Shown here: positions 9,715 through 18,773 of the stretch, in pieces
Layout: each line of letters starts with the position of its first letter
Numbering within the stretch: position 1 is the first letter of the stretch
NCBI RefSeq assembly: GCF_015831345.1
Contig: NZ_JADWYS010000001.1
Coordinates: forward strand, 940,118 to 1,004,117
Direction: 5' to 3'
Origin: Caenimonas aquaedulcis
GTDB taxonomy: Bacteria > Pseudomonadota > Gammaproteobacteria > Burkholderiales > Burkholderiaceae_C
DNA: 64,000 bases
Made by a program: the position numbers and the translations under genes
Notes under the pieces: model-generated
Database searches by the model: none
What the model saw: the letters and a program-made list of their open reading frames with translations, nothing else
What the model was told of the DNA's origin: nothing

Positions 9715-9743
9715 TTGACACAAGTTGTATAGACAACTAGCAT
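9715..9743 (+). promoter_or_regulatory. hutU promoter
   Basis: A perfect -35 box TTGACA (9715-9720) is followed after 17 bp by TAGCAT (9738-9743), 4 of 6 to the -10 consensus. Transcription would start near 9750, 22 bp before the hutU ATG. The spacer holds the HutC-type palindrome, so repressor and RNA polymerase would compete for the same DNA. Confidence 0.7.
9723..9738. promoter_or_regulatory. Probable HutC operator
   Basis: A perfect inverted repeat: AGTTGT, a 4-bp spacer ATAG, then ACAACT. It contains the GT...AC core typical of GntR/HutC operators. It occupies the spacer between the hutU -35 and -10 and also sits just upstream of hutC, so one dimer could repress both divergent operons. 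Assignment to HutC is inferred from position and symmetry. Confidence 0.75.
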
Positions 9744-9771
9744 CCCCCGAAATTGCACGCGTGGAGCCGCC

Positions 9772-11471
<1,700 letters not shown>

Positions 11472-11475
<4 letters not shown>

Positions 11476-13016
11476 ACCCCGAGACGCTGCATCCCGGCGA
11501 GCTGACACTCGCGCAGTTGCGCCGGCTGTGCGCCGCCGAGCGCGTGCCGGTCGCACTCGCGCCCGGTTGCCGCGCAGGCATCGCGGCGAGTGCGGAAACC
11601 GTGCGCCGCGCGGCCGAAGGCGATGCGCCCGTGTATGGCGTGAACACCGGCTTCGGCAAGCTCGCGAGCACGCGCATCGGCAAGGACGATCTCGCCGTGC
11701 TGCAGTTGAAGCTGCTGCGCTCGCATGCGGTAGGGGTGGGCGAGCCGCTCGACGAGCGTGTCGTGCGCCTCATCCTGCTGCTGAAGGCCGCGAGCCTCGC
11801 ACGCGGCTACTCGGGGGTGCGGGAGGAGGTGGTCGATGCGCTCATCGCGCTGCACAACCGCGGGGTGACGCCGGTGATCCCGTGCCAGGGCTCGGTCGGC
11901 GCCTCCGGCGACCTCGCGCCCCTCGCCCACCTCAGCCTGCCGCTGATCGGCGAAGGCGAGGTGTTCTTCGAAGGCGTGCGCATGCCGGCGTCCCAGGGCC
12001 TGGAGCGCGCGGGACTGCGGCCCCTGCGCCTCGGCGCCAAGGAAGGCCTGGCCCTCATCAACGGCACGCAGGTGTCCACCGCACTCGCCATCGATGCGCT
12101 GCTCGCGGCCGACCGCCTCTTCGAAGCCGCGGTGATCTCCGGCTCGCTCACGCTGGACGCGGCGCGCGGCAGCGACGGCCCGTTCGATCCCCGCATCCAC
12201 GCCGCGCGCGGCCAGCCCGGGCAGGTCGACTGCGCAGCCGCCTACCGCGCGCTCATGGTCGGCAGCGGCATCCGCAAGTCCCATCTCGAAAACGACGATC
12301 GCGTGCAGGATCCCTACTGCCTGCGTTGCCAGCCCCAGGTGATGGGGGCGTGCCTCGACCAGATGCGCCACGCCGCGCAGGTGCTGGTGCGCGAAGCCAA
12401 CGCCGTCACCGACAACCCGCTGGTGTTCGACGGCGGCCTGCTGTCGGGCGGCAACTTCCACGCGGAGCCGGTCGCACTCGCCGCTGACGCGCTGGCGGTG
12501 GCGATCGCCGAGATCGGCGCCATCACGGAACGGCGGATCGCGATGCTGGTGGACACCGTCGTCTCTCGCCTGCCGCCCTTCCTCACGCCCGAGCCGGGGC
12601 TGAACTCGGGCTTCATGATCGTGCACGTCACCGCCGCGGCGCTGGCGTCGGAGAACAAGTCGCTCGCGCATCCCGCGAGCGTCGACAGCATCCCGACGTC
12701 CGCCAACCAGGAAGACCACGTGAGCATGGCGACCTTCGCGGCGCGCCGCCTGCAGCCCATGCTGAAGAACACCGCCCACATCGTCGCGATCGAACTGCTC
12801 GCGGCCGCGCAGGGCATCGAATTCCTGCGCCCCCAGCGCAGCGCCCCGGGGCTGGAGGGCGTGTTGCGCCTGGTGCGCAGCGTCTCGCCCGCGATGATGC
12901 AGGACCGCAGCCTCGCCCGCGACATGGAGGCCGTGCATCACCTCGTCGCCGCCGGCGACATCGGCCACGCCCTCGAATCGCAGATCCCCGAATTGTCGGC
13001 ATTGAAATTGCAATGA
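11472..13016 (+). CDS. hutH: Histidine ammonia-lyase HutH
   Basis: A 514-residue member of the MIO-dependent lyases. It removes ammonia from L-histidine to give trans-urocanate, the first step of the pathway. The autocatalytic MIO triad is A144-S145-G146 in [22 protein letters not shown] supplies the catalytic tyrosine region, and [10 protein letters not shown] is the conserved C-terminal active-site stretch. The ATG at 11472, overlapping the hutU stop, is chosen over a longer in-frame start at 11433 inside hutU. Confidence 0.96.
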
Positions 13017-13048
13017 AGATCGTCTCGATTTTTACCTGGAGAACTCCC

Positions 13049-13990
13049 ATGAAGAAGCTGCTCGCCCTCTCCCTCGTCGCCCTCGCCTGCGCCTCGCACG
13101 CGCAGGAAACCAAGCTCGCCGTCGGCATCTCCGGCTGGACCGGCTTCGCGCCGCTCACGCTCGCCAAGGAGGCGGGCATCTTCAAGAAGAACGGCCTGGA
13201 CGTCAGCATCAAGAAGATTCCGCAGAAGGACCGCCACCTCGCGATCGCCTCCGGTGACGTCCAGTGCGCCGCCACCACGGTGGAGACCTGGGTCGCGTGG
13301 AACGCCAACGGCGTCGCGACGACGCAGATCTTCCAGCTCGACAAGAGCTACGGCGCCGACGGCATGGTGGTCAAGCCCGGCATCGCGAAGATCACCGACC
13401 TGAAGGGCAAGACCGTCGCCGCGAGCGCGCCCGGCACCTCGCCCTACTTCGCCCTCGCCTGGATCCTGAAGAAGAACGGCATGTCCACCAAGGACGTGAA
13501 GGTCGTGAACCTGGAGCCGCAGGCCGCCGCCAACGCGATGATCGCGGGCACCGACGGCGTCGACGCCGCGATGACCTACGAGCCCTACCTCGGTGCGGTG
13601 CGCGCGAAGCCGGAGGCCGGCAAGATCATCGCCACCACCCTCGACTACCCCATGGTGATGGACACCTTCGGCTGCACGCCGAAGTTCCTCTCCGAAAACC
13701 CGAAAGCCGCCAAGGCACTGGCCGACAGCTACTTCGAAGCCGTGGAGATGATCCAGAAGGACCCGAAGAAGAGCTTCGAGATCATGGGCGCGGACGTGAA
13801 GCAGACCGGCGAGCAGTTCGAGGCCTCGCAGAAGTACCTGCGCTGGCAGGACCGCGCCGCCAACCAGAAGTTCTTCAGCGGCGAGCATGCGGCGTTCAGC
13901 AAGGAAGCCGGCGACCTGCTGCTGGAGGCGGGCATCATCAAGGCGCTGCCGGACATGGGCAAGCTCGCCGACACCCGCTTCCTGAAATAA
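13049..13990 (+). CDS. ABC transporter substrate-binding protein, NitT/TauT (SsuA-like) type
   Basis: A 313-residue periplasmic protein with a clear signal peptide (MKKLLALSLVALACASHAQ, cleavage after AHA or AQ). The mature part resembles SsuA/TauA/NitT receptors: GISGWTGFAPLTLAKEAG, ASGDVQCAATTVETW and DAAMTYEPYLGAV. It is preceded by TGGAG 7 bp before the ATG; an alternative ATG at 13013 overlapping the hutH stop would lack a proper signal sequence. Its position directly after hutUH suggests a substrate linked to histidine or urocanate, but SsuA-type receptors bind many ligands, so the substrate remains inferred. Confidence 0.85.
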   Translation: MKKLLALSLVALACASHAQETKLAVGISGWTGFAPLTLAKEAGIFKKNGLDVSIKKIPQKDRHLAIASGDVQCAATTVETWVAWNANGVATTQIFQLDKSYGADGMVVKPGIAKITDLKGKTVAASAPGTSPYFALAWILKKNGMSTKDVKVVNLEPQAAANAMIAGTDGVDAAMTYEPYLGAVRAKPEAGKIIATTLDYPMVMDTFGCTPKFLSENPKAAKALADSYFEAVEMIQKDPKKSFEIMGADVKQTGEQFEASQKYLRWQDRAANQKFFSGEHAAFSKEAGDLLLEAGIIKALPDMGKLADTRFLK

Positions 13991-13993
13991 GCA

Positions 13994-14773
13994 GTGCGCC
14001 CCCTGCAACCTGTCGCCCCCGGCGCGCGCGTCGCGCTGGGCATCGGCTTCTTCGTCCTTTTCTTCGCCGTGTGGGCGGCGGCGACCTTCGGCGGCTTCGT
14101 CTCGAAGACCTTCCTGGCTGACCCGCTCACCATGGTGCGGTCCGGCTGGGACCTGCTGGCGCACCAGGGCTTCCTGAAGGACATCGGCATGACGGTGTGG
14201 CGCGTGGTCGGCGGCTTCGCGATCGCGGCGCTGGTCGCCGTGCCGCTCGGCGTGGCCATGGGCGCGTACAAGCCCGTCGAGGCGTTCTTCGAGCCCTTCG
14301 TGAGCTTCGCGCGCTACCTGCCCGCCTCCGCCTTCATCCCGCTGCTGATCCTGTGGGCCGGCATCGGCGAGGCGCAGAAGCTCTCGGTGATCTTCCTCGG
14401 CTCGTTCTTCCAGCTCGTGCTGATGATCGCGGTGAGCGTCGGCAACACACGGCGCGACCTCGTCGAGGCCGCGTACACGCTCGGCGCGGGGGACCGCGGC
14501 ATCGTCACCCGCGTGCTGCTTCCTTCCAGCGCGCCGGAGATCGCGGAGACGCTGCGCATGGTGCTCGGCTGGGCCTGGACCTACGTGATCGTCGCGGAAC
14601 TGATCGGCGCGTCCAGCGGCATCGGCCACATGATCACCGACAGCCAGGCGCTGCTGGCCACGGACCAGATCATCTTCGGCATCATCGTGATCGGTCTCAT
14701 CGGCCTCGTGACCGACTTCGCCTTCAAGGCATTCAACCGCAAGCTGTTTCCCTGGGCGCAGATCGGTCGCTAG
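13994..14773 (+). CDS. ABC transporter permease, NitT/TauT type
   Basis: A 259-residue inner-membrane protein with about six hydrophobic helices and the permease EAA-type loop EAAYTLGAGDRGIVTRVLLPSS (ATPase docking). It starts with GTG at 13994, 3 bp after the binding protein stop, so translation is coupled. It forms the channel with the preceding receptor and the following ATPase. Confidence 0.88.
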   Translation: MRPLQPVAPGARVALGIGFFVLFFAVWAAATFGGFVSKTFLADPLTMVRSGWDLLAHQGFLKDIGMTVWRVVGGFAIAALVAVPLGVAMGAYKPVEAFFEPFVSFARYLPASAFIPLLILWAGIGEAQKLSVIFLGSFFQLVLMIAVSVGNTRRDLVEAAYTLGAGDRGIVTRVLLPSSAPEIAETLRMVLGWAWTYVIVAELIGASSGIGHMITDSQALLATDQIIFGIIVIGLIGLVTDFAFKAFNRKLFPWAQIGR

Positions 14774-14777
14774 AACA

Positions 14778-15578
14778 ATGAGCATTCTCGACATCACCCG
14801 CGTTTCCAAGACTTTCCCCGGCGGCACCGTCGCACTGCAGGCGACGGACCTGAAGGTCGAGGAGAACGACTTCATCACCATCCTCGGCCCGTCGGGCTGC
14901 GGCAAGAGCACGCTGCTGCGCATGGTCGCGGGGCTGGACTCACCGACGACGGGGAGCATCGAACTGGACGGCACGCCCGTCACCGGGCCCGGCGCGGATC
15001 GCGGCATGGTGTTCCAGAGCTACACGCTCTTTCCGTGGCTCACCGTCCTGCAGAACGTGTGCTTCGGCCTGCGCGAGAAAGGCATGACGCTCGCCGACCA
15101 GCATGCCGTGGCCGCGGGCTTCATCGCCAAGGTGGGACTGAAGGGTTTCGAGAACCACTTTCCCAAACAGCTCTCCGGCGGCATGCAGCAGCGCACCGCG
15201 CTCGCGCGCGCACTCGCCAACGACCCGCGCATCCTGCTGATGGACGAGCCCTTCGGCGCGCTCGACCACCAGACGCGCGAGCTGATGCAGGAGCTGCTGC
15301 AGGGCATCTGGGAGGCCGAGAGGAAGACCGTGCTCTTCGTCACCCACGACATCGACGAGGCAATCTTCATGGGCAACCGCGTCGTGGTGATGAGCGCGCG
15401 CCCCGGGCGCATCAAATGCGACTTGCCCGTGGCCATCAGCCACCCGCGGCACTACTCGGTCAAGACGACGGCGGCTTTCGTGGACCTGAAGGCCCGCCTG
15501 ACCGAGGAGATCCGCGTGGAGGTGCGGCGCGCCGCCGGGCTGGAGGAGGCCCCGGCCGTTGCATCCCTTCACGGATGA
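14778..15578 (+). CDS. ABC transporter ATP-binding protein, NitT/TauT type
   Basis: A 266-residue ATPase with Walker A GPSGCGKSTLL (about residues 36-46), signature LSGGMQQRTALARAL, Walker B ILLMDEPFGALD and the switch histidine in VTHDIDEA. The sequence is of the SsuB/TauB class. It follows the permease by 4 bp and completes a three-gene importer at the end of the hutUH operon. The downstream gene is 109 bp away and looks separate. Confidence 0.9.
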   Translation: MSILDITRVSKTFPGGTVALQATDLKVEENDFITILGPSGCGKSTLLRMVAGLDSPTTGSIELDGTPVTGPGADRGMVFQSYTLFPWLTVLQNVCFGLREKGMTLADQHAVAAGFIAKVGLKGFENHFPKQLSGGMQQRTALARALANDPRILLMDEPFGALDHQTRELMQELLQGIWEAERKTVLFVTHDIDEAIFMGNRVVVMSARPGRIKCDLPVAISHPRHYSVKTTAAFVDLKARLTEEIRVEVRRAAGLEEAPAVASLHG

Positions 15579-15687
15579 GGAAATTTCCTACAAATAGCTC
15601 AGCCGGATACCGACCGCGAATCCCAGCCGCTCTTCCAAAAATAAGCTTCATGGACTGTGCACATGGACCGGTCCGGGAGCACGAGCA

Positions 15688-15891
15688 ATGGGCAGCAGCG
15701 GAAACAATCCAAAAGACACCAAAGAGGAACACGCCGGGGCTGCGTCGTCCAGCCAGCAGGAGCAGGGCGAAGCCGGCCACACCGGCGAAGGCGCCGCCAG
15801 CGCCATGGCGCACATGATCTCGCGGGGCGAGGAGCAGCAGCGCCACCAGGCCGGCGAGGCCGACGACGCGGCCGGGAGCAATCGCTCATGA
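15688..15891 (+). CDS. Small hydrophilic, probably disordered protein (first of coupled pair)
   Basis: A 67-residue protein rich in Gly, Ala, Ser, Glu and Gln with no hydrophobic core, membrane segment or recognised domain. GGGAG lies before the ATG at 15688. The stop overlaps the next start (ATGA at 15888-15891), a sign that both frames are real and translated together. The composition recalls small stress-associated or hydrophilin-like proteins, but that is a resemblance of composition only; I do not recognise the family. Confidence 0.6.
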   Translation: MGSSGNNPKDTKEEHAGAASSSQQEQGEAGHTGEGAASAMAHMISRGEEQQRHQAGEADDAAGSNRS

Positions 15892-16079
15892 GCGGCGACA
15901 CCAAGGACACCGCGGCCCACCCCAACTCCCCCTCCAAGGACGCGACCAACGTTCCCCGCAGCGGCTCGGGCTCGGACACGGCGCTGGAAGTGATGATCAG
16001 GAAACGCCAGCTGGACACCCACGGCGAATCCGAATCCCAGCCGGGCGAGGACGCGGCGGGCACCCCCCCCGCGAACTAG
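15888..16079 (+). CDS. Small hydrophilic, probably disordered protein (second of coupled pair)
   Basis: A 63-residue protein (MSGDTKDTAAHPNSPSKDATN...) dominated by Asp, Ser, Thr, Pro and Gly, with one short helical stretch TALEVMIRKRQLD near residues 31-43. It starts inside the stop of the preceding small gene (ATGA), so the two should be made in fixed ratio. It shares the low-complexity, charged character of its partner and similar length, but no clear alignment is visible. Family and function unknown. Confidence 0.6.
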   Translation: MSGDTKDTAAHPNSPSKDATNVPRSGSGSDTALEVMIRKRQLDTHGESESQPGEDAAGTPPAN

Positions 16080-16126
16080 CGCCCGCGCCTTCCCCCGGAC
16101 AGCGCCATGCGCGCTACGCTCGGTGC

Positions 16127-16603
16127 ATGAAGCAAAGCGCCGGACTCCTCATGTACCGCCGGGCGGCCGATGGCACGCCGGAGGTCCTGTTGGGCCACCC
16201 CGGCGGGCCGCTGTGGCGCTCGCGGGACGACGGCGCGTGGACCGTGCCCAAGGGCGGCTACGAGGCGCCCGAGGAAGCGCTGGCCGCGGCCGTGCGCGAG
16301 TTCACCGAGGAAACCGGGCACGTGCCATCGCCGCCTTACCTTCCCCTGGGCGAAGTCCGGCAGAAAAGCGGCAAGCGGGTGCAGGCCTGGGCGTGCGAGG
16401 GCGACCTCGACCCGGGTGCCCTGGCGTCCATCGCGTTCGAGATGGAATGGCCGCCCCGCTCCGGCCGCATGCAGAGTTTTCCCGAGCTCGATCGCATCGG
16501 GTGGTTCACCCTGGCGCAAGCCCGCGAGAAACTCCTGCCCGCACAGACGGCACTGCTGGACCGGCTCGCCGTGGCGCTTTCAACGGCCGACGGACAGCGC
16601 TGA
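16127..16603 (+). CDS. Nudix hydrolase
   Basis: A 158-residue protein with a complete Nudix box, starting GGYEAPEEALAAAVRE and ending FTEETGHV (about residues 45-68). It fits the GX5EX7REUXEEXGU pattern exactly and binds the catalytic Mg2+. The N-terminus MKQSAGLLMYRR and the PKGGYE entry resemble the group that hydrolyses dinucleoside polyphosphates or related NDP-X compounds. The actual substrate cannot be read from sequence. It ends 5 bp before the convergent small gene at 16608. Confidence 0.88.
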   Translation: MKQSAGLLMYRRAADGTPEVLLGHPGGPLWRSRDDGAWTVPKGGYEAPEEALAAAVREFTEETGHVPSPPYLPLGEVRQKSGKRVQAWACEGDLDPGALASIAFEMEWPPRSGRMQSFPELDRIGWFTLAQAREKLLPAQTALLDRLAVALSTADGQR

Positions 16604-16607
16604 CGCC

Positions 16608-16922
16608 TCAGGCCGCCATGCGGCTCCAGGCGGCGCGGACGGCGAGCATGGCGTCGTCCAGCGAAAGGCGCGAATCGCCCTTGATGCGGATCCAGTTGGC
16701 GCAAAGCGACTTCTCCGCGTCTTCGAAGGCGCCGCCGTACTGCGCGTACCCGGTGTAGCCCACGCAATAGGCCCCGGCATAGTCCTCGTAATCCAGGCCC
16801 GGCCGGAAATACCGCTCGGCCGCGTGCGCGCGCTGCCAGTGCGCGTCCTCGTGGGCGGCGTCCACGCGGCCCGCCACGCTGACGTCGGTGTCTTTTTCAT
16901 GGTCCAGCATCGCTGTCGTCAT
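16608..16922 (-). CDS. Conserved hypothetical protein, Tyr-rich
   Basis: A 104-residue acidic soluble protein. The middle carries a run of tyrosines and glycines (RYFRPGLDYEDYAGAYCVGYTGYAQYGG), of which the FEDYA/YRVGYEG-like pattern reminds me of an uncharacterised protein family common in Comamonadaceae. The C-terminus is helical (LSLDDAMLAVRAAWSRM). A GGAGA Shine-Dalgarno decides for the ATG at 16922, although the frame is open further upstream. No function can be given. Confidence 0.7.
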   Translation of the reverse strand: MTTAMLDHEKDTDVSVAGRVDAAHEDAHWQRAHAAERYFRPGLDYEDYAGAYCVGYTGYAQYGGAFEDAEKSLCANWIRIKGDSRLSLDDAMLAVRAAWSRMAA

Positions 16923-17080
16923 CGCGCATCTCCGTCGAAAAATCTGCATGGATGCTCCACCAGCCGCTGGCTCAGCAGCGTAGGACGGGATGCCAGACCT
17001 CGTGTCGGCGCGTGTCGCCTTCGTGGCTGGCCGGGGCTTGCCGCCGCGCCATACTTGCCGCACCAACCGGAGAAACAAGC

Positions 17081-17866
17081 ATGGACATCCAGGGCAAAGT
17101 CGCGGTCATCACCGGCGGCGCGAGCGGCATCGGGGCGGGGCTGGCGAAGCGATTCGCCACGGAGGGCGCACGCGGGATCGTGCTCGCGGACCTCAACCTG
17201 GAGCGCGCCCAGGGCGTTGCGCGCGACGCGGGGCCCAACGCCTTCGCCGTGAAGTGCGACGTCAGCCGGGAGGCGGACATCCAGGCGCTGGTGGCGGCGG
17301 CGCGCGAGCGTTTCGGCCAGGTGGACATCTTCATGTCCAACGCCGGGATCCTCGGCCGCATGGGCGGCATCGAGCTGGAAGACGCGCTGTGGGAGAAGAT
17401 GTGGCAAGTGCACGGCATGGCGCACATCTGGGGGGCCCGGGCCGTCGTGCCGGAGATGATCGCGCGCGGCGAAGGCTACTTCGTGGTGACCGCCTCGGCC
17501 GCGGGACTGCTCAACATCGTGGAGAGCGCGCCGTACGGGGTGACGAAGCACGCCGCCGTGGCCGTCGCGGAGTGGCTGCGCATCGCCTACGGCCGCAAGG
17601 GCCTGCGCGTGTCCTGCCTGTGCCCCCAGTCGGTGCAGACGGACATGACGGCGGGCGGCACCGGCTCCGCGGGCCTGGACGGCGTGTTGACCGCCGAGCA
17701 GGTCGCGGCGGAAGTCGTGGCCACCATGCGCGACGAAAGATTCCTGGTGCTGCCGCATCCGGAAGTCGCGAAGTACTTCCAGGCCAAGGGCCAGGATTAC
17801 GACCGCTGGCTGGGCGGGATGCAGAAGCTCTACGCCGCGCACACCGCGGAGCCCAAGCCCGCCTGA
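17081..17866 (+). CDS. Short-chain dehydrogenase/reductase (SDR)
   Basis: A 261-residue Rossmann enzyme. The NAD(P) motif is TGGASGIGAG (about residues 12-21), D37 in ADLNLE suggests NAD preference, SNAGIL is the NNAG-type motif, and the catalytic residues are Ser in TASAAGLL and YGVTK (Tyr-x3-Lys). CCGGAG lies 9 bp before the ATG at 17081; the frame is open upstream but lacks such a signal. Substrate unknown. It ends 3 bp before the convergent DUF3096 gene. Confidence 0.88.
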   Translation: MDIQGKVAVITGGASGIGAGLAKRFATEGARGIVLADLNLERAQGVARDAGPNAFAVKCDVSREADIQALVAAARERFGQVDIFMSNAGILGRMGGIELEDALWEKMWQVHGMAHIWGARAVVPEMIARGEGYFVVTASAAGLLNIVESAPYGVTKHAAVAVAEWLRIAYGRKGLRVSCLCPQSVQTDMTAGGTGSAGLDGVLTAEQVAAEVVATMRDERFLVLPHPEVAKYFQAKGQDYDRWLGGMQKLYAAHTAEPKPA

Positions 17867-17869
17867 GCC

Positions 17870-18007
17870 CTATCTGCCGAGCAGGCCCACCACGCCGATG
17901 ATGATCAGGTAGATCGCGACAATGAAGTTGAGCAGGCGCGGCATCACGAGGATGAGGATGCCGGCGACGAGCGCCGCGACCGGGCCGATGTGCGGAACGA
18001 TGTTCAT
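17870..18007 (-). CDS. Small membrane protein, DUF3096 family
   Basis: A 45-residue protein, MNIVPHIGPVAALVAGILIL followed by VMPRLLNFIVAIYLIIIGVV and GLLGR. It consists of two short hydrophobic helices joined by a MPRLLN turn, which is the DUF3096 pattern known from many proteobacteria. The Shine-Dalgarno AAGGGAGA lies just before the ATG and is buried in a 10-bp hairpin (see 18007-18034). Its length is below common ORF cut-offs. Function unknown; presumably an inner-membrane protein. Confidence 0.82.
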   Translation of the reverse strand: MNIVPHIGPVAALVAGILILVMPRLLNFIVAIYLIIIGVVGLLGR

Positions 18008-18034
18008 GGGGTCTCCCTTGTATTGGAGACCCCA
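18007..18034 (-). promoter_or_regulatory. Hairpin covering DUF3096 ribosome-binding site
   Basis: A perfect 10-bp inverted repeat: TGGGGTCTCC (18007-18016), 8-nt loop, GGAGACCCCA (18025-18034). In the leftward transcript the 3' arm contains the GGAGA Shine-Dalgarno and the first base of the ATG, so folding should block initiation. The same symmetry could instead be a protein-binding site. Function is inferred. Confidence 0.6.
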
Positions 18035-18048
18035 GTATCACGCAACCC

Positions 18049-18711
18049 TCAGTTGCCGGGTTGCTTGGTGACGCGCAAATAAGGCTTCACGGCGGTCCAG
18101 CCGTTCGGGAAGAGCGTCTTGGCTTCCTCGTCGGACACCGAGCCCGCGATGATGACGTCCTCGCCCTTCTTCCAGTTCACCGGCGTCGCCACCTTGTGCT
18201 TCGCGGTCATCTGCATCGAGTCGAGCACGCGCAGGATTTCATCGAAGTTGCGGCCCGTGGTCATCGGGTAGGTCATCATCAGCTTGATCTTCTTGTCCGG
18301 GCCGATGATGAACACCGAGCGCACGGTCGCGTTCGTGGCAGCGGTGCGGCCTTCCGAAGTGCCCGCCTCCTCGGCCGGCAGCATGTTGTAGAGCTTCGCG
18401 ACCTTCAGGTCGGTGTCGCCGATCATCGGGTAGTTCACTTTGGAGCCCTGGGTCTCCTCGATGTCGGCGGCCCAGCGGCTGTGGTTGTCCACCGGGTCGA
18501 TCGACAGGCCGATCAGCTTGGCGTTGCGCTTGGTGAACTCGGGCTCGATCTTCGCCATGTAGCCCAGCTCGGTGGTGCACACGGGGGTGAAGTCCTTCGG
18601 GTGCGAGAACAGCACGGCCCACTTGTCGCCGATCCACTGGTGGAAGTCGATCTTGCCCTGCGTGGTCTCCGCCGTGAAATTCGGGGCGGTGTCGTTGATC
18701 CTGAGTGACAT
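18049..18711 (-). CDS. 1-Cys peroxiredoxin (Prx6 type)
   Basis: A 220-residue peroxiredoxin. The peroxidatic cysteine is C45 in DFTPVCTTE. The length and the C-terminal extension (PNGWTAVKPYLRVT) are those of the Prx6/1-Cys group, and no resolving cysteine is visible. It reduces hydrogen peroxide or organic peroxides in the cytoplasm with an external thiol. It is distinct from the Bcp at 34507 and AhpC at 48334. Transcribed leftward, 41 bp ahead of DUF3096. Confidence 0.92.
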   Translation of the reverse strand: MSLRINDTAPNFTAETTQGKIDFHQWIGDKWAVLFSHPKDFTPVCTTELGYMAKIEPEFTKRNAKLIGLSIDPVDNHSRWAADIEETQGSKVNYPMIGDTDLKVAKLYNMLPAEEAGTSEGRTAATNATVRSVFIIGPDKKIKLMMTYPMTTGRNFDEILRVLDSMQMTAKHKVATPVNWKKGEDVIIAGSVSDEEAKTLFPNGWTAVKPYLRVTKQPGN

Positions 18712-18773
18712 GTTTTTCTCCTGGCTAACCGGGTATTCCGGAACCGGCCATCATGCCCGCCGGATGACGGCTG

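Noticed and set aside
15578..15589. AGGAAATTTCCT palindrome at the end of the ABC transporter operon as terminator
   Set aside because: The stem would have no loop and no U-run; a chance palindrome is likely.
18040..18064. GCAACCC...GGGTTGC inverted repeat at the peroxiredoxin stop as terminator
   Set aside because: The stem overlaps the stop codon region and is not followed by a U-run on the transcribed strand.
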